64,000 bases of DNA from GCA-016699445 sp964555055 (GTDB taxonomy: Bacteria > UBA10199 > JACPAL01 > GCA-016699445): positions 144,528-208,527 of the forward strand of contig CAZKQW010000005.1 in the NCBI GenBank assembly GCA_964555055.1, written 5' to 3'. Under the pieces are notes generated by a model. That model saw only the letters and a program-made list of their open reading frames with translations, had not been told where the DNA came from and did no database searches. The position numbers and the translations under genes are program-made. Shown here piece by piece: positions 7,916-15,491 of the stretch (positions are counted from its first letter, which is position 1; every line of letters starts with the position of its first letter).

Positions 7916-10321
7916 ATGGAACCTTGTCAAATTACTCAAACACACCGACCGCCACGTCTCGGCTTTGTCATCCCCTATGATAAAGACAAAATTATTGAAT
8001 TTATAAAGTACACCTCGGCCTCTGCCGGGGGCATTTATAATTTCATCTTCCCCTATAAAGATGATGCTGATTTTAAAAAGTGGGAAAAATACCGTAGGCC
8101 GGGGCTGCAGGATTATATTTTTCATGATGAGGGAATCCCAGAAGCGCCTAAGATTCAATGGAGAGAATGGCCGGACTTCGATAAAAGATTTGTACTCAAA
8201 TACGATGACTATCCTGAATCTTACTTATCTTTCATTGACGTGGCACCATTTCACCAAGAGTGGCAATTTCTGCCGGGACGACAATCGGAAAAGTCAGAAT
8301 TAGTCTGTCTAAAGAGTATTGAATCCAGCACATTGTTCCCACTTTTCTTATTCGGTGACCTTCCAAATAATTTGTCATTTCAGTTTAAGGAGAGCTGGAA
8401 ACAGCTCGGTGCAAGCGAATATGATTTTAACTGGGCGGATTACCTTAATCCTTTTGGTAAGCCTAAGAGGATAGGGCCCTTACAGTTTACCCGAATGTTT
8501 CTGCATGTCAGAGGGAATTTGGATCCAGAAGGCATTTTTTATATAGCTGACCCCAAAAATCTGGACGACCTCTTAGAATTTTGGAACCTAAGAGCACTTG
8601 GGCACCGAATCATTTTCTTGCCTGAAAACTTTATTGACGAGCCCTTCATCGACTATAAAAAATGGGATGAAACTCTTACCCCTCGGTATAAGTACACGAA
8701 GCCAGAAATGATAGATTGGTATCGACCCAACGTTATTTTCGGGTCGGCATTTCATGGAAATGAACAAAAACAGAAAGGGACAATCGAGAAATTAAAAAAA
8801 CAACTTACATCGATACATCTTACTGAGCCAGTTTTTCACTATAATCCACATGATCTATATCCAAGAGCTAAGTTTGTTTATTTTAGAGAAGATAGATATC
8901 CAGCATACGACGCCTCAGCTGAGATTCGAACTGTTACAAAATCACCATTCTCAAATAGCGATATACCTCATAATCAAAAATGGCTTGTGAATTATTCTAC
9001 AAATTTTCTGAATAGAGAATCCCATCCCAGTCACCTGCCTGAACTGAGTATAGAATCAGAAAAAAATCTTTTCCAAAAAACTTATTACCGAGCTGAACAT
9101 ATTCACATATCAAGAGGCGGATTATCGGTTGTCGGACAATTCGACAATTTTGAGGTTCATGTGCCTAAGGTTACGGTGTTGCAGATTGTCTCGGCAGTTG
9201 CTGAAACAAAAAAATATGAAGTCGATTTAAGCAAGCCCGGTCAGAACGTCACCTTGATTCTAAAAGGATTGGGCAACTTAGCTTACGACGCCAGAATTTT
9301 AAAGATTAAAGGGGTAAGAGACGTAATACGGGCGGCTAATAGGGACAGTTTAGTGGAATCTGATCTCGATGAAATCCTAAAAGACGATCCTCCCGATTCC
9401 ACGCGAATGATTAATGAAGGAAAACTAAGCCGAGAATCGTTACGTGGATATTTGAAAAAAATTCTGTCTCGTTATCACGAGAAAATTATCAATGAAGAGT
9501 TTACCGGAATCAAGCGTGATAAGGCGCTAGACCTCATTAAAAATGGCATGGAGGATACAAAAGAAATATGCATTGCGCCTTATAAAAAGGCGGATAGCCA
9601 AAAATTTATTCTTGAAAAAATGTTAGAACAAAATCTCTTAGAGTTAGGTTTTAATTTTGAATGCGGCAAAAAGCATACTTGTTGGTATCCCATAAACAAA
9701 CTCTCTGAGTCGATCGAATGTAGAATATGTGGAGATTCTAAAAAGGTTATTGATCCTCAAAACGCCATTCAATGGTCTTATCAGACCAAAGGAATGTTTC
9801 GTCTGAAAAATGATGCTGAAGGTTCTCTGTCTGTAATTGTCGCTTTGTGGCAATTAATGCACTCTCTACACAACGCCTCATTTACTCCAAATATTGATGT
9901 GAAGAGGAAGCAATCGGGGAATGACTCTTTTGAAATCGATTATGCAATTCTCCTTGAGAATTGGGATCAGCACGAGCCCAATTTAATTATTGGCGAAGCA
10001 AAATCTCTCAACAGCCTGGATCAAGATGATATGGGATCTATGAGCAAAGCGTTGGAAGTATTTAGCGAACTGCGTCCAGCTGCATGTTTTTCAACTCTAA
10101 AGGATCAGTTCTCTGACGAGGAAAAGGAGTTAATCAAAGCTTTTAGAAAAGAACATCCCTACATAGAGATTTTTACTTTTGTTAGGAAACAATTGGAGGT
10201 TTACGATTTACACGAATGCGGCATTAGAGAATACGGATTAAAAAGAATAGCCCCTGAGCTGTATCAAGCGAATATAGGAGATAAGTATTGGTTGGATCCC
10301 CGCGAAATTCGCAGTCAATAA
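7916..10321 (+). CDS. Large unknown protein with zinc ribbon and C-terminal PD-(D/E)xK nuclease motif
   Basis: An 801-aa protein I cannot name. The N-terminal 570 residues match nothing I recognise. Cys583 and Cys589 pair with Cys602-x2-Cys605 to form a likely zinc ribbon. At the C-terminus, Asp675 in EIDYAILL followed by Glu694-Ala-Lys696 in LIIGEAKS gives the strand-turn-strand D...ExK signature of restriction-type nucleases. No helicase or ATPase motif is visible, so it probably depends on partners for energy or acts directly. It is the largest of the genes appended to hsdS and has the same A/T-rich composition. A DNA-degrading defence effector is the reasonable inference; the motif could also be structural. 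Confidence 0.65.
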   Translation: MEPCQITQTHRPPRLGFVIPYDKDKIIEFIKYTSASAGGIYNFIFPYKDDADFKKWEKYRRPGLQDYIFHDEGIPEAPKIQWREWPDFDKRFVLKYDDYPESYLSFIDVAPFHQEWQFLPGRQSEKSELVCLKSIESSTLFPLFLFGDLPNNLSFQFKESWKQLGASEYDFNWADYLNPFGKPKRIGPLQFTRMFLHVRGNLDPEGIFYIADPKNLDDLLEFWNLRALGHRIIFLPENFIDEPFIDYKKWDETLTPRYKYTKPEMIDWYRPNVIFGSAFHGNEQKQKGTIEKLKKQLTSIHLTEPVFHYNPHDLYPRAKFVYFREDRYPAYDASAEIRTVTKSPFSNSDIPHNQKWLVNYSTNFLNRESHPSHLPELSIESEKNLFQKTYYRAEHIHISRGGLSVVGQFDNFEVHVPKVTVLQIVSAVAETKKYEVDLSKPGQNVTLILKGLGNLAYDARILKIKGVRDVIRAANRDSLVESDLDEILKDDPPDSTRMINEGKLSRESLRGYLKKILSRYHEKIINEEFTGIKRDKALDLIKNGMEDTKEICIAPYKKADSQKFILEKMLEQNLLELGFNFECGKKHTCWYPINKLSESIECRICGDSKKVIDPQNAIQWSYQTKGMFRLKNDAEGSLSVIVALWQLMHSLHNASFTPNIDVKRKQSGNDSFEIDYAILLENWDQHEPNLIIGEAKSLNSLDQDDMGSMSKALEVFSELRPAACFSTLKDQFSDEEKELIKAFRKEHPYIEIFTFVRKQLEVYDLHECGIREYGLKRIAPELYQANIGDKYWLDPREIRSQ

Positions 10322-10331
10322 GCAGAACACA

Positions 10332-10844
10332 ATGCACCTCCACTGCACCCAAAAATTGCTTACATCATTTGGTTTTCTAAAAGACCACCTTGACCCAACC
10401 CCTCCTTCAAATCGACTTTTTGGATGGCACGCCCACATTATTTCCATCGCACGGGCTAAAACCAGTATTGCCATAAACGATCAAACTTTCTTTACCGTCA
10501 TTATGCCGGGGATCAAAAAGGAGAGGCTGAAAAACTTCTCGGATGAGCTTCATCTTGCATTAACCTCTGTTCTCAAAAGCGAAGGACTTGGAGACCCTTA
10601 TCTGGACGTTTTATTTGGTGAACGTATTTCTTACGCGAAAGCCTATGACCGGCAAGTGCTTGGCATTATCAACCAGGTGGTAAAGGACATAGATTATCGT
10701 GTTGAACATAAGGGTGGTTGGGAAAATATAAACGTCATCGAGCTCACCAAAAGCATCAACCGTACCCCTTGGCTTGCCAGCACCCCCAATCCAATATTCC
10801 CCATTAAACGAATGGCCGATGATTTGAAGGCATTCTTACACTGA
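10332..10844 (+). CDS. DUF6933-like protein
   Basis: A 170-aa soluble protein. The start (HLHCTQKLLTSFG) and the WHAHIISIARAKTSIAINDQ block fit the DUF6933 family, in which a short basic N-terminus is followed by a WHxN/H strand and a strand ending in FTVxMPG. The family has no established function that I know of and is often found in mobile or defence regions. It begins 10 bp after the large nuclease-like gene and appears to be the last gene of that transcript. About 150 bp without a gene follow, in which I see only a weak hairpin (GACAGAG...TTTGTCTCGTC) and no convincing terminator. Confidence 0.65.
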   Translation: MHLHCTQKLLTSFGFLKDHLDPTPPSNRLFGWHAHIISIARAKTSIAINDQTFFTVIMPGIKKERLKNFSDELHLALTSVLKSEGLGDPYLDVLFGERISYAKAYDRQVLGIINQVVKDIDYRVEHKGGWENINVIELTKSINRTPWLASTPNPIFPIKRMADDLKAFLH

Positions 10845-10996
10845 ATCTCCAAATCGATTGCAATACCTCTGCTCGATCCTCAAGATAATTCACGGGTCCT
10901 TCCTCGCGCTCTTATCTGCGGGTGGGCAAGCGCGCAGGATTTCCCTAGCGACAGAGAATAATTTGTCTCGTCACTCGTCAGTTGATTGGAGGAATC

Positions 10997-11455
10997 ATGG
11001 CTAGGCTCATGGGATTTCGGGAATATGCAAGGCACCGGGGAGTTACGCTCCGGGCCGTCCAGGAGGCGATTCGTTCGGGACGGATTCGAACTGTGAGGGA
11101 CGGCAAGGGCCGGAGAAGAATTGATTGCCCGAAAGCTGACCAAGCCTGGCGGGAAAACACGAATCTGAACATGGCCCGTGGCGGAGAGAAGCCCTCACGG
11201 GATAGGGTCATCAAAGAAATCTACGAAGCAAAGCTTGCCAAACTGGCATACGAAGAAAAGAGCCGGAACCTGGTCGATGCCGAGAAGGTCAAAGAGGACG
11301 CCGCAAGAGTTGCCAAGCAGGTCCGGGAACATGTCTTGAAGATTCCCGACCAGATCAGTGCCGAGCTGGTTGGAATCACCGACCAGGCGGTCATGCACAA
11401 TACCCTTACCCAGATGCTTGTCAGCTCCCTCCACGAGTTCTGTCGTTCCGTTTAA
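10997..11455 (+). CDS. Phage terminase small subunit-like protein (Nu1/DUF1441 type)
   Basis: A 152-aa protein. The N-terminus, YARHRGVTLRAVQEAIRSGRI, is a winged-helix of the Nu1/MerR-like type that reads cos or pac sites in phage packaging. Residues IDCPKADQAWRENTN and the following helical KEIYEAKLAKLAYEEKSRNLV segment are typical of this family. I chose ATG 10997, preceded by GGAGGA, over an in-frame TTG 15 bp earlier. No large terminase or capsid gene is in view. Alone next to an integrase, it resembles the small-terminase genes that phage satellites use to redirect a helper's packaging; that use is inference. Confidence 0.72.
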   Translation: MARLMGFREYARHRGVTLRAVQEAIRSGRIRTVRDGKGRRRIDCPKADQAWRENTNLNMARGGEKPSRDRVIKEIYEAKLAKLAYEEKSRNLVDAEKVKEDAARVAKQVREHVLKIPDQISAELVGITDQAVMHNTLTQMLVSSLHEFCRSV

Positions 11456-11555
11456 TCAGCGGCTTCACTTTTTTTCAAATTTTCAAAAAAATCGATTGGA
11501 ATGGAAATTGACTGTCCTCACGATTGGCTCATCAAGAATCGTGGAGGGCGGGGAG

Positions 11556-11768
11556 ATGAATCATTCCAATCAGGTCGACAACAAATCACGCGAAATTTTC
11601 GAGACGGTTAATTTCTACCGAGGCCTCATCCTCGACCTCATCGAACAAGAACTCTCCGAAAGTAAAAACTGGTCGTACGTCCGGTCACGTCTTCTGAAAG
11701 CCTTGGGAGACAAGGGCCTGGAGGGACGGCTGCGCTCAATTTTGGAGGGCTGTTCTCAGAATAGCTGA
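11556..11768 (+). CDS. Small hypothetical protein of the mobile element
   Basis: A 70-aa helical, charged protein (MNHSNQVDNKSREIFETV...) preceded by GGAGGG at 7 bp, which picks the ATG at 11556. I recognise no domain. It lies between the terminase-like gene and the next element gene, in the same orientation. The 100-bp gap upstream is A/T-rich and may hold a promoter, but no box is convincing. Confidence 0.6.
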   Translation: MNHSNQVDNKSREIFETVNFYRGLILDLIEQELSESKNWSYVRSRLLKALGDKGLEGRLRSILEGCSQNS

Positions 11769-11781
11769 AGGGAGGAAGGGA

Positions 11782-12285
11782 ATGGATGGAATTACAGAAA
11801 GCGGAATCGCCGCGGCGCCGCGGATTTTAATCCCCGAGGCGGAATACGAGGCCCAAGCCACGGGCTTCAAGATCGTTCCGTTTCATCAACACAAGAAAAT
11901 CTACCTTTGCCTTCGGATTGTTGCCGGAGAGCACTTTGAAAAAGAAGTTTGGTGCGTCCTTCAGCATTACGACAAGTTCAGCCCACGCTCTTATTTCTAT
12001 CAGGCCTGGGTCATTGCCCAACAGAGGCTTCCACGAAGAGGCGAGAGGCTTCATCCCCAACAACTTTGTGGCCACATCTTCCGGATCCGGACGAGAACGG
12101 TCACGACCAATGAACGAGGTGACTCTATTCCGGAGCTCTTGCGTTACTCCGTCGCTGAAATCATTTCCCTGATTCAACAGACTCACAACTCATTACCTGG
12201 AACCGGTAACCCATTACCGCAGACCAATTACCGACTACCGACTTCACCCTCCCTAAGAAATGGAAAGAAAAGAGGTTTTGGATGA
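11782..12285 (+). CDS. Hypothetical protein of the mobile element
   Basis: A 167-aa protein. The core (LCLRIVAGEHFEKEVWCVL, then YFYQAWVIAQQ, RIRTRTVTTNERG and YSVAEIISLI) resembles a small beta-rich protein often seen beside serine recombinases, but I cannot give it a function. The last 35 residues are low-complexity (Pro, Thr, Asn, Leu) and are encoded by DNA with several ATTACC/CTACCG repeats (12,191-12,240), so the tail may be shaped by DNA-binding sites rather than protein function. Its stop overlaps the next ATG (ATGA), suggesting coupled translation. Confidence 0.6.
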   Translation: MDGITESGIAAAPRILIPEAEYEAQATGFKIVPFHQHKKIYLCLRIVAGEHFEKEVWCVLQHYDKFSPRSYFYQAWVIAQQRLPRRGERLHPQQLCGHIFRIRTRTVTTNERGDSIPELLRYSVAEIISLIQQTHNSLPGTGNPLPQTNYRLPTSPSLRNGKKRGFG

Positions 12286-12500
12286 ACGGGCGAGGTCCAT
12301 CGCACATGCCGACCGACTCCCCGCCTCGGGGTCAAAGCTCCGGGGCGGGGATAAGCCCTCTCAGCAAGGGGTCACTTGCAACTTCCAATGAACAGGAAAC
12401 AGAGCTAGTGTCCCTGCCGTTGGGGAAAGAAGAAGTGAAAACCTTGGCTGCCTTTTTTGCGATTTTGAACCGGATTAATGAAAGGGAGAAAGTGTGCTGA
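12282..12500 (+). CDS. Small hypothetical protein upstream of the integrase
   Basis: A 72-aa protein, Pro/Ser-rich at the start, with a helical end (EEVKTLAAFFAILNRINEREK). It starts in an ATGA overlap with the previous gene, and its last codons overlap the GTG start of the integrase, so the three genes look translationally linked. No family is recognised. Some small proteins in this position act as recombination directionality factors, but nothing in the sequence proves that here. Confidence 0.5.
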   Translation: MNGRGPSHMPTDSPPRGQSSGAGISPLSKGSLATSNEQETELVSLPLGKEEVKTLAAFFAILNRINEREKVC

Positions 12501-13990
12501 AGAAAGCGGTCATTTATGCGCGCGTGTCATCGAAGGAGCAGGAAAAAGAAGGTTACTCCATTCCTGCTCAGATGAAATTGCTTCGAGAACATGCGACGAA
12601 AAACGACCTCCAAGTCGTTCAAGAGTTTGCCGATGCCGAGACCGCTAAGAAAGCCGGCCGCGAACAATTTGGCCTGATGTTGGAGTTCCTCAAGAAGTCG
12701 AAGGTCAATGTCATCCTCGTTGAAAAAACGGACCGCCTCTATCGAAATTTTAGTGATTACGTGACTCTCGATACTTTTGGTGATCTGGAAATTCACCTCG
12801 TCAAAGAAGGGGAAGTCCTCACCAAGGACTCGAAGTCGCACCAAAAATTCATTCACGGCATCAAAGTCCTGATGGCCAAGAACTACATTGATAACTTAAG
12901 TGAAGAAACAAAGAAGGGACTTTATGAAAAGGCGGAGAGCGGATTTTACCCCGGCCCCGCTCCTATTGGTTACCTGAATGTACGGGATGAGAACGACAAG
13001 CGGATCATCGTTCCTGATGAAAAGAATGCTCCGCTCGTGGTTAAAGTTTTTGAACTGTACGATTCAGGGAATCACAGTTTGGATACTCTGGTTCGTTGGG
13101 CAAAAGACCATGACCTTCGGTCTTGTTACAGCAAAAAAATAATCTCTCGAAGCATGATAGCCCTGACCCTCAAGAACCCATTTTATTACGGCCATTTTTC
13201 CTACACGGGGAAACTCTATCGGGGCGTTCATCAGCCCTTGATTGATAAGCGGCTCTGGGAGCGAATACAGACCCGATTGACCAAAGGGACGCCCAAGGCC
13301 ATCACCAAGAAAGAATTTCAATTCTCTGGGCTGTTGACTTGCGGGGACTGTGGCTGTGCCATTGTTGGAGAAATTAAAAAAGGCCGGTTCGTTTATTACC
13401 ATTGCTCTCGTAACAAAAAAGAGTGCAGCGAGCGGGCTGTTTATGTTCGGGAAGAAAAACTCGCCGAGCAGTTTGAAGAGACCATCAAGAGTATCCGTGT
13501 GCCGGAGGAATCAATCGAACAAATCGTGAGCATCCTCAAAGAGAGTTACCACGACAAGAACCAGTACCGAGACCAGGAAATTACCCGCCTACGCGCCAAA
13601 ATTGACCAGCTGACGGCTCGAAAAGACCAAGCCTACATCGACAAGCTCGACGGTAAGATCAGCGACGCCTATTGGCAAGAAATCACCAACAAGTGGCAGG
13701 ACGAAATCACGCGGCACGAAGCCCACCTGGCGGCCTTCAACAAGGCAGACATCCCCTATTACGAGAGTGGCCGGAAATTACTCGAACTCGCCAAACACGC
13801 GCACGATCTATATTTGCGGGGAACTAGGCAAGAAAAGCGTGAATTGCTCAAACTGGTCCACTCGAACTCACGCCTCGTCGGCGGAAAGCTAGAGCCGACG
13901 CTAAGAAGCCCATTCCACCTGATGGCAGAATGGGCCTCTCATCCAACGATGCTCCGGGGGCGGGATTCGAACCCGCGACCAAGTGATTAA
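12494..13990 (+). CDS. Large serine recombinase (site-specific integrase)
   Basis: A 498-aa integrase of the large serine family. The resolvase domain opens with the catalytic motif ARVSSKEQ (Arg10, Ser12). A recombinase domain covers about residues 160-260. A zinc beta-ribbon (Cys283-x2-Cys286 and a later HCSRNKKEC) and a coiled-coil (about 345-415) follow. GTG start, with GGGAG upstream, overlaps the previous stop. The final residues, RGRDSNPRPSD, are translated from the tRNA-Asn gene read on the opposite strand, and the stop TAA falls in the tRNA's anticodon region. The reading frame therefore runs through the attachment site, as in elements inserted at a tRNA 3' end. It is expected to integrate and excise the island to its left. 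Confidence 0.93.
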   Translation: MLKKAVIYARVSSKEQEKEGYSIPAQMKLLREHATKNDLQVVQEFADAETAKKAGREQFGLMLEFLKKSKVNVILVEKTDRLYRNFSDYVTLDTFGDLEIHLVKEGEVLTKDSKSHQKFIHGIKVLMAKNYIDNLSEETKKGLYEKAESGFYPGPAPIGYLNVRDENDKRIIVPDEKNAPLVVKVFELYDSGNHSLDTLVRWAKDHDLRSCYSKKIISRSMIALTLKNPFYYGHFSYTGKLYRGVHQPLIDKRLWERIQTRLTKGTPKAITKKEFQFSGLLTCGDCGCAIVGEIKKGRFVYYHCSRNKKECSERAVYVREEKLAEQFEETIKSIRVPEESIEQIVSILKESYHDKNQYRDQEITRLRAKIDQLTARKDQAYIDKLDGKISDAYWQEITNKWQDEITRHEAHLAAFNKADIPYYESGRKLLELAKHAHDLYLRGTRQEKRELLKLVHSNSRLVGGKLEPTLRSPFHLMAEWASHPTMLRGRDSNPRPSD

Positions 13991-14023
13991 CAGTCACCTA
14001 CTCTGCCGCTGAGCTACCCCGGA
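13952..14023 (-). tRNA. tRNA-Asn (GTT)
   Basis: Read on the minus strand, a 72-nt cloverleaf begins TCCGGGG and ends CCCCGGA plus discriminator G, a perfect 7-bp acceptor stem. The anticodon loop CTGTTAA puts GTT at 13,991-13,989, decoding Asn. The T arm contains GGTTCGAATCC. CCA is not encoded. The Asn identity base G73 is present. Its 3' half overlaps the end of the integrase reading frame, so it is the probable integration target. Confidence 0.95.
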
Positions 14024-14258
14024 AAATACCGTCGAGAAGCTTACGTCCTTGACCTGATCTTAAAAACTTTTCTCGTTTCATTGCCTCTTCTTTGGCAATA
14101 AAATTCTCGAAATAAACTAATACAAAAGGGCGGTTCCTACTCGTGTGTTTATTGGAGCCGCTATTATGTTCACTGAGTCTTTAATCGGGACTTTTCGACG
14201 TGAATCCCACGTAACGCCGATTGTTTTGCAAGCTCCTCAAAACATACACGTGAAACAT
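13998..14258 (-). pseudogene. GIY-YIG endonuclease pseudogene (one in-frame stop)
   Basis: On the minus strand an 87-codon frame reads MFHVYVLRSLQNNRRYVGF, then a TAA at codon 26 (14,183-14,181), then RLSEHNSGSNKHTSRNRPF and KREKFLRSGQGRKLLDG. This is a complete small UvrC-like GIY-YIG nuclease in a single frame, interrupted only by that stop, where relatives have Lys or Leu; one AAA-to-TAA change would explain it. Its 3' end runs into the tRNA-Asn gene. A twin hairpin lies 12 bp upstream of its start. The intact relative at 18,730 comes from a different branch (YILQAADGKYYTGYT). Confidence 0.8.
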
Positions 14259-14269
14259 AATGAAATCAT

Positions 14270-14310
14270 CTTCCGCTGCCAGCCAGAGGCTGGTCCGCCT
14301 CCGGCGGAAG
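14270..14310. repeat. REP-like twin hairpin
   Basis: CCAGCC-aga-GGCTGG (14,279-14,293) is immediately followed by TCCGCC-tcc-GGCGGA (14,294-14,308). Both are perfect 6-bp stems with 3-nt loops. CTTCCGC (14,270-14,276) can also pair with GCGGAAG (14,304-14,310), giving an alternative larger fold. It lies just upstream of the GIY-YIG pseudogene start. No T-run follows on either strand, so a terminator is less likely than a REP-like element. About 100 bp further right (to 14,414) hold no gene I can support. Confidence 0.6.
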
Positions 14311-14414
14311 CTACCCCCGGAAAAACGATCCGCAGCCGCTATCAGAGGGTTTTTTCGAGCGCAACCTGAAATCCCAGGCCAATCCCAGGGATTCGTCTCC
14401 ATGGTAAACGGCAA

Positions 14415-14726
14415 ATGGATAAGTTTTCCGGACAGGCGGATAAACCTTGGGGAATTGACCTTTCCGTCGGCGCGCGCGTCATCCCGTCCGGCATCGGCTT
14501 CCGCGTGGAGCAGCTGCAGGGACGCACCTACACCCGAGACGGCAATATCACCCAGAACGTCGAGTTCGACGTCGCCGCCAGCGTCCGCGATGCCGAAGAG
14601 GACCGCGGCATGAGCCTGGTCGTGTGCGCCATTTCGGTGACTTCGGGAAACACGGCCCACTTCACCCAACTGGTCAACCGCCTTAAGTTCACCATCCCGG
14701 TCCTCTTCCCCGCATCATTGGTTTAA
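14415..14726 (+). CDS. Small hypothetical protein (trypco2-like fold possible)
   Basis: A 103-aa protein, VGARVIPSGIGFRVEQLQG at the start, with alternating strands ending VNRLKFTIPVLFP. The layout (a VEFDVAASVRD strand, a variable loop, a closing KFTIPV strand) resembles the trypsin-co-occurring domain 2 type of small modules, but the match is weak. Start ATG has no good ribosome site and the N-terminus may be truncated by the junction with the mobile-element debris on its left. It ends convergent with the 2OG oxygenase gene, at an 11-bp tandem repeat. Confidence 0.45.
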   Translation: MDKFSGQADKPWGIDLSVGARVIPSGIGFRVEQLQGRTYTRDGNITQNVEFDVAASVRDAEEDRGMSLVVCAISVTSGNTAHFTQLVNRLKFTIPVLFPASLV

Positions 14727-14776
14727 AACGGGTTTAAAACGGGCCTAAGACGGGCCCAAAACGGGTATGAAACGCT
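14722..14776. repeat. 11-bp tandem repeat, five units
   Basis: TTTAAAACGGG is repeated exactly at 14,722 and 14,733. It is followed by CCTAAGACGGG, CCCAAAACGGG and TATGAAACGCT, each exactly 11 bp. It fills the gap between two convergent genes and overlaps their stops. The period is close to one helical turn. Confidence 0.75.
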
Positions 14777-15491
14777 AAAACCAATACTCCCAGTGCGGGT
14801 AGGGCGTCTCGCGGTAGAGGAAATGCATCACGGCCGTGATGCGGGCGTTCCTCTTCGAAGAGCACCCTTCCACCTGATGGTAGAGGAAGCTGTCGAAAAT
14901 CGTGAGCCGACCCGCTTGATACGTCAAATGACGCTTGTCTTTTTTCGCGATCGTCATCTTCTCATCGGCACGCCGGCGCTTCTCCCAAAGAAATAAGCCT
15001 CCGCCCCGATCGGGGACCGAGAGGCTCAGCACCGCGCTATAGGCTCGCGTCGTTCGGTCGAACAGCGTTTCGGGATAAGGCGATAATCCCTCGTAATCCG
15101 CATGGATCTCCCCGTCTCCCGCGTTACGGTTGATGTGAAAGCCGGAGACCGACCAGTAAGGGCCTAAATTTTGGGCGCGCGATCGCGTCGGCAGGTCCGC
15201 CTCGCCATGGGGACCTTTGAGGAACTGACTCGCCGACCGCATGGTTTCGAGGTAACGCGGCAATCTTTCCACGCGTCGGTTAAAAAAATCCGCCCGATGG
15301 TGGTAGAGGTGCAAATCGCCCTTTTCGATCCAAACATACCAAGCCAAGCCGTACGTCCATCCGTTGAAACCGGCCGCCCAATGCTTGCGGTCGGCTAAAA
15401 GGCGTTTTTTCCAGGCTTCGCATACGGCGGGTTTTACGAAATCATCCACTTGAAGATACGAGCCTTGGGAGAGGAAGATCCTTTTTTTCAT
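14775..15491 (-). CDS. 2OG-Fe(II) oxygenase family protein
   Basis: A 238-aa double-stranded beta-helix oxygenase of the prolyl-hydroxylase type. The iron ligands appear as His-Ala-Asp in GEIHADYEGL and the distal His in FDSFLYHQVEG. The 2-oxoglutarate arginine follows in RNARITAVMHF. It would use Fe(II) and 2-oxoglutarate to hydroxylate a substrate that cannot be read here. Its ATG overlaps the stop of the sulfatase-fold gene by 4 bp, so it is the third gene of an operon with psd and that enzyme. Length is ordinary for the family. Confidence 0.8.
   Translation of the reverse strand: MKKRIFLSQGSYLQVDDFVKPAVCEAWKKRLLADRKHWAAGFNGWTYGLAWYVWIEKGDLHLYHHRADFFNRRVERLPRYLETMRSASQFLKGPHGEADLPTRSRAQNLGPYWSVSGFHINRNAGDGEIHADYEGLSPYPETLFDRTTRAYSAVLSLSVPDRGGGLFLWEKRRRADEKMTIAKKDKRHLTYQAGRLTIFDSFLYHQVEGCSSKRNARITAVMHFLYRETPYPHWEYWF

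Noticed and set aside
11556..12500. Recombination directionality factor among the small element genes.
   Set aside because: None shows a recognisable Xis-like fold or basic helix; position alone is not enough.
1..13951. Second copy of the tRNA-Asn 3' end marking the other end of the island.
   Set aside because: I found no match to the GGGATTCGAACC core to the left of the tRNA, so the other boundary is probably outside the window.
13952..14023. A CRISPR or other repeat array near the integrase.
   Set aside because: The only strong structure here is the tRNA cloverleaf. No spaced identical repeats of 24-40 bp occur anywhere I read in the window.
14260..14613. Open frame covering the twin hairpin and part of the small protein gene.
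   Set aside because: Its translation is low-complexity Arg/Ser/Ala without any family resemblance, and it overlaps the better-supported frame at 14,415.
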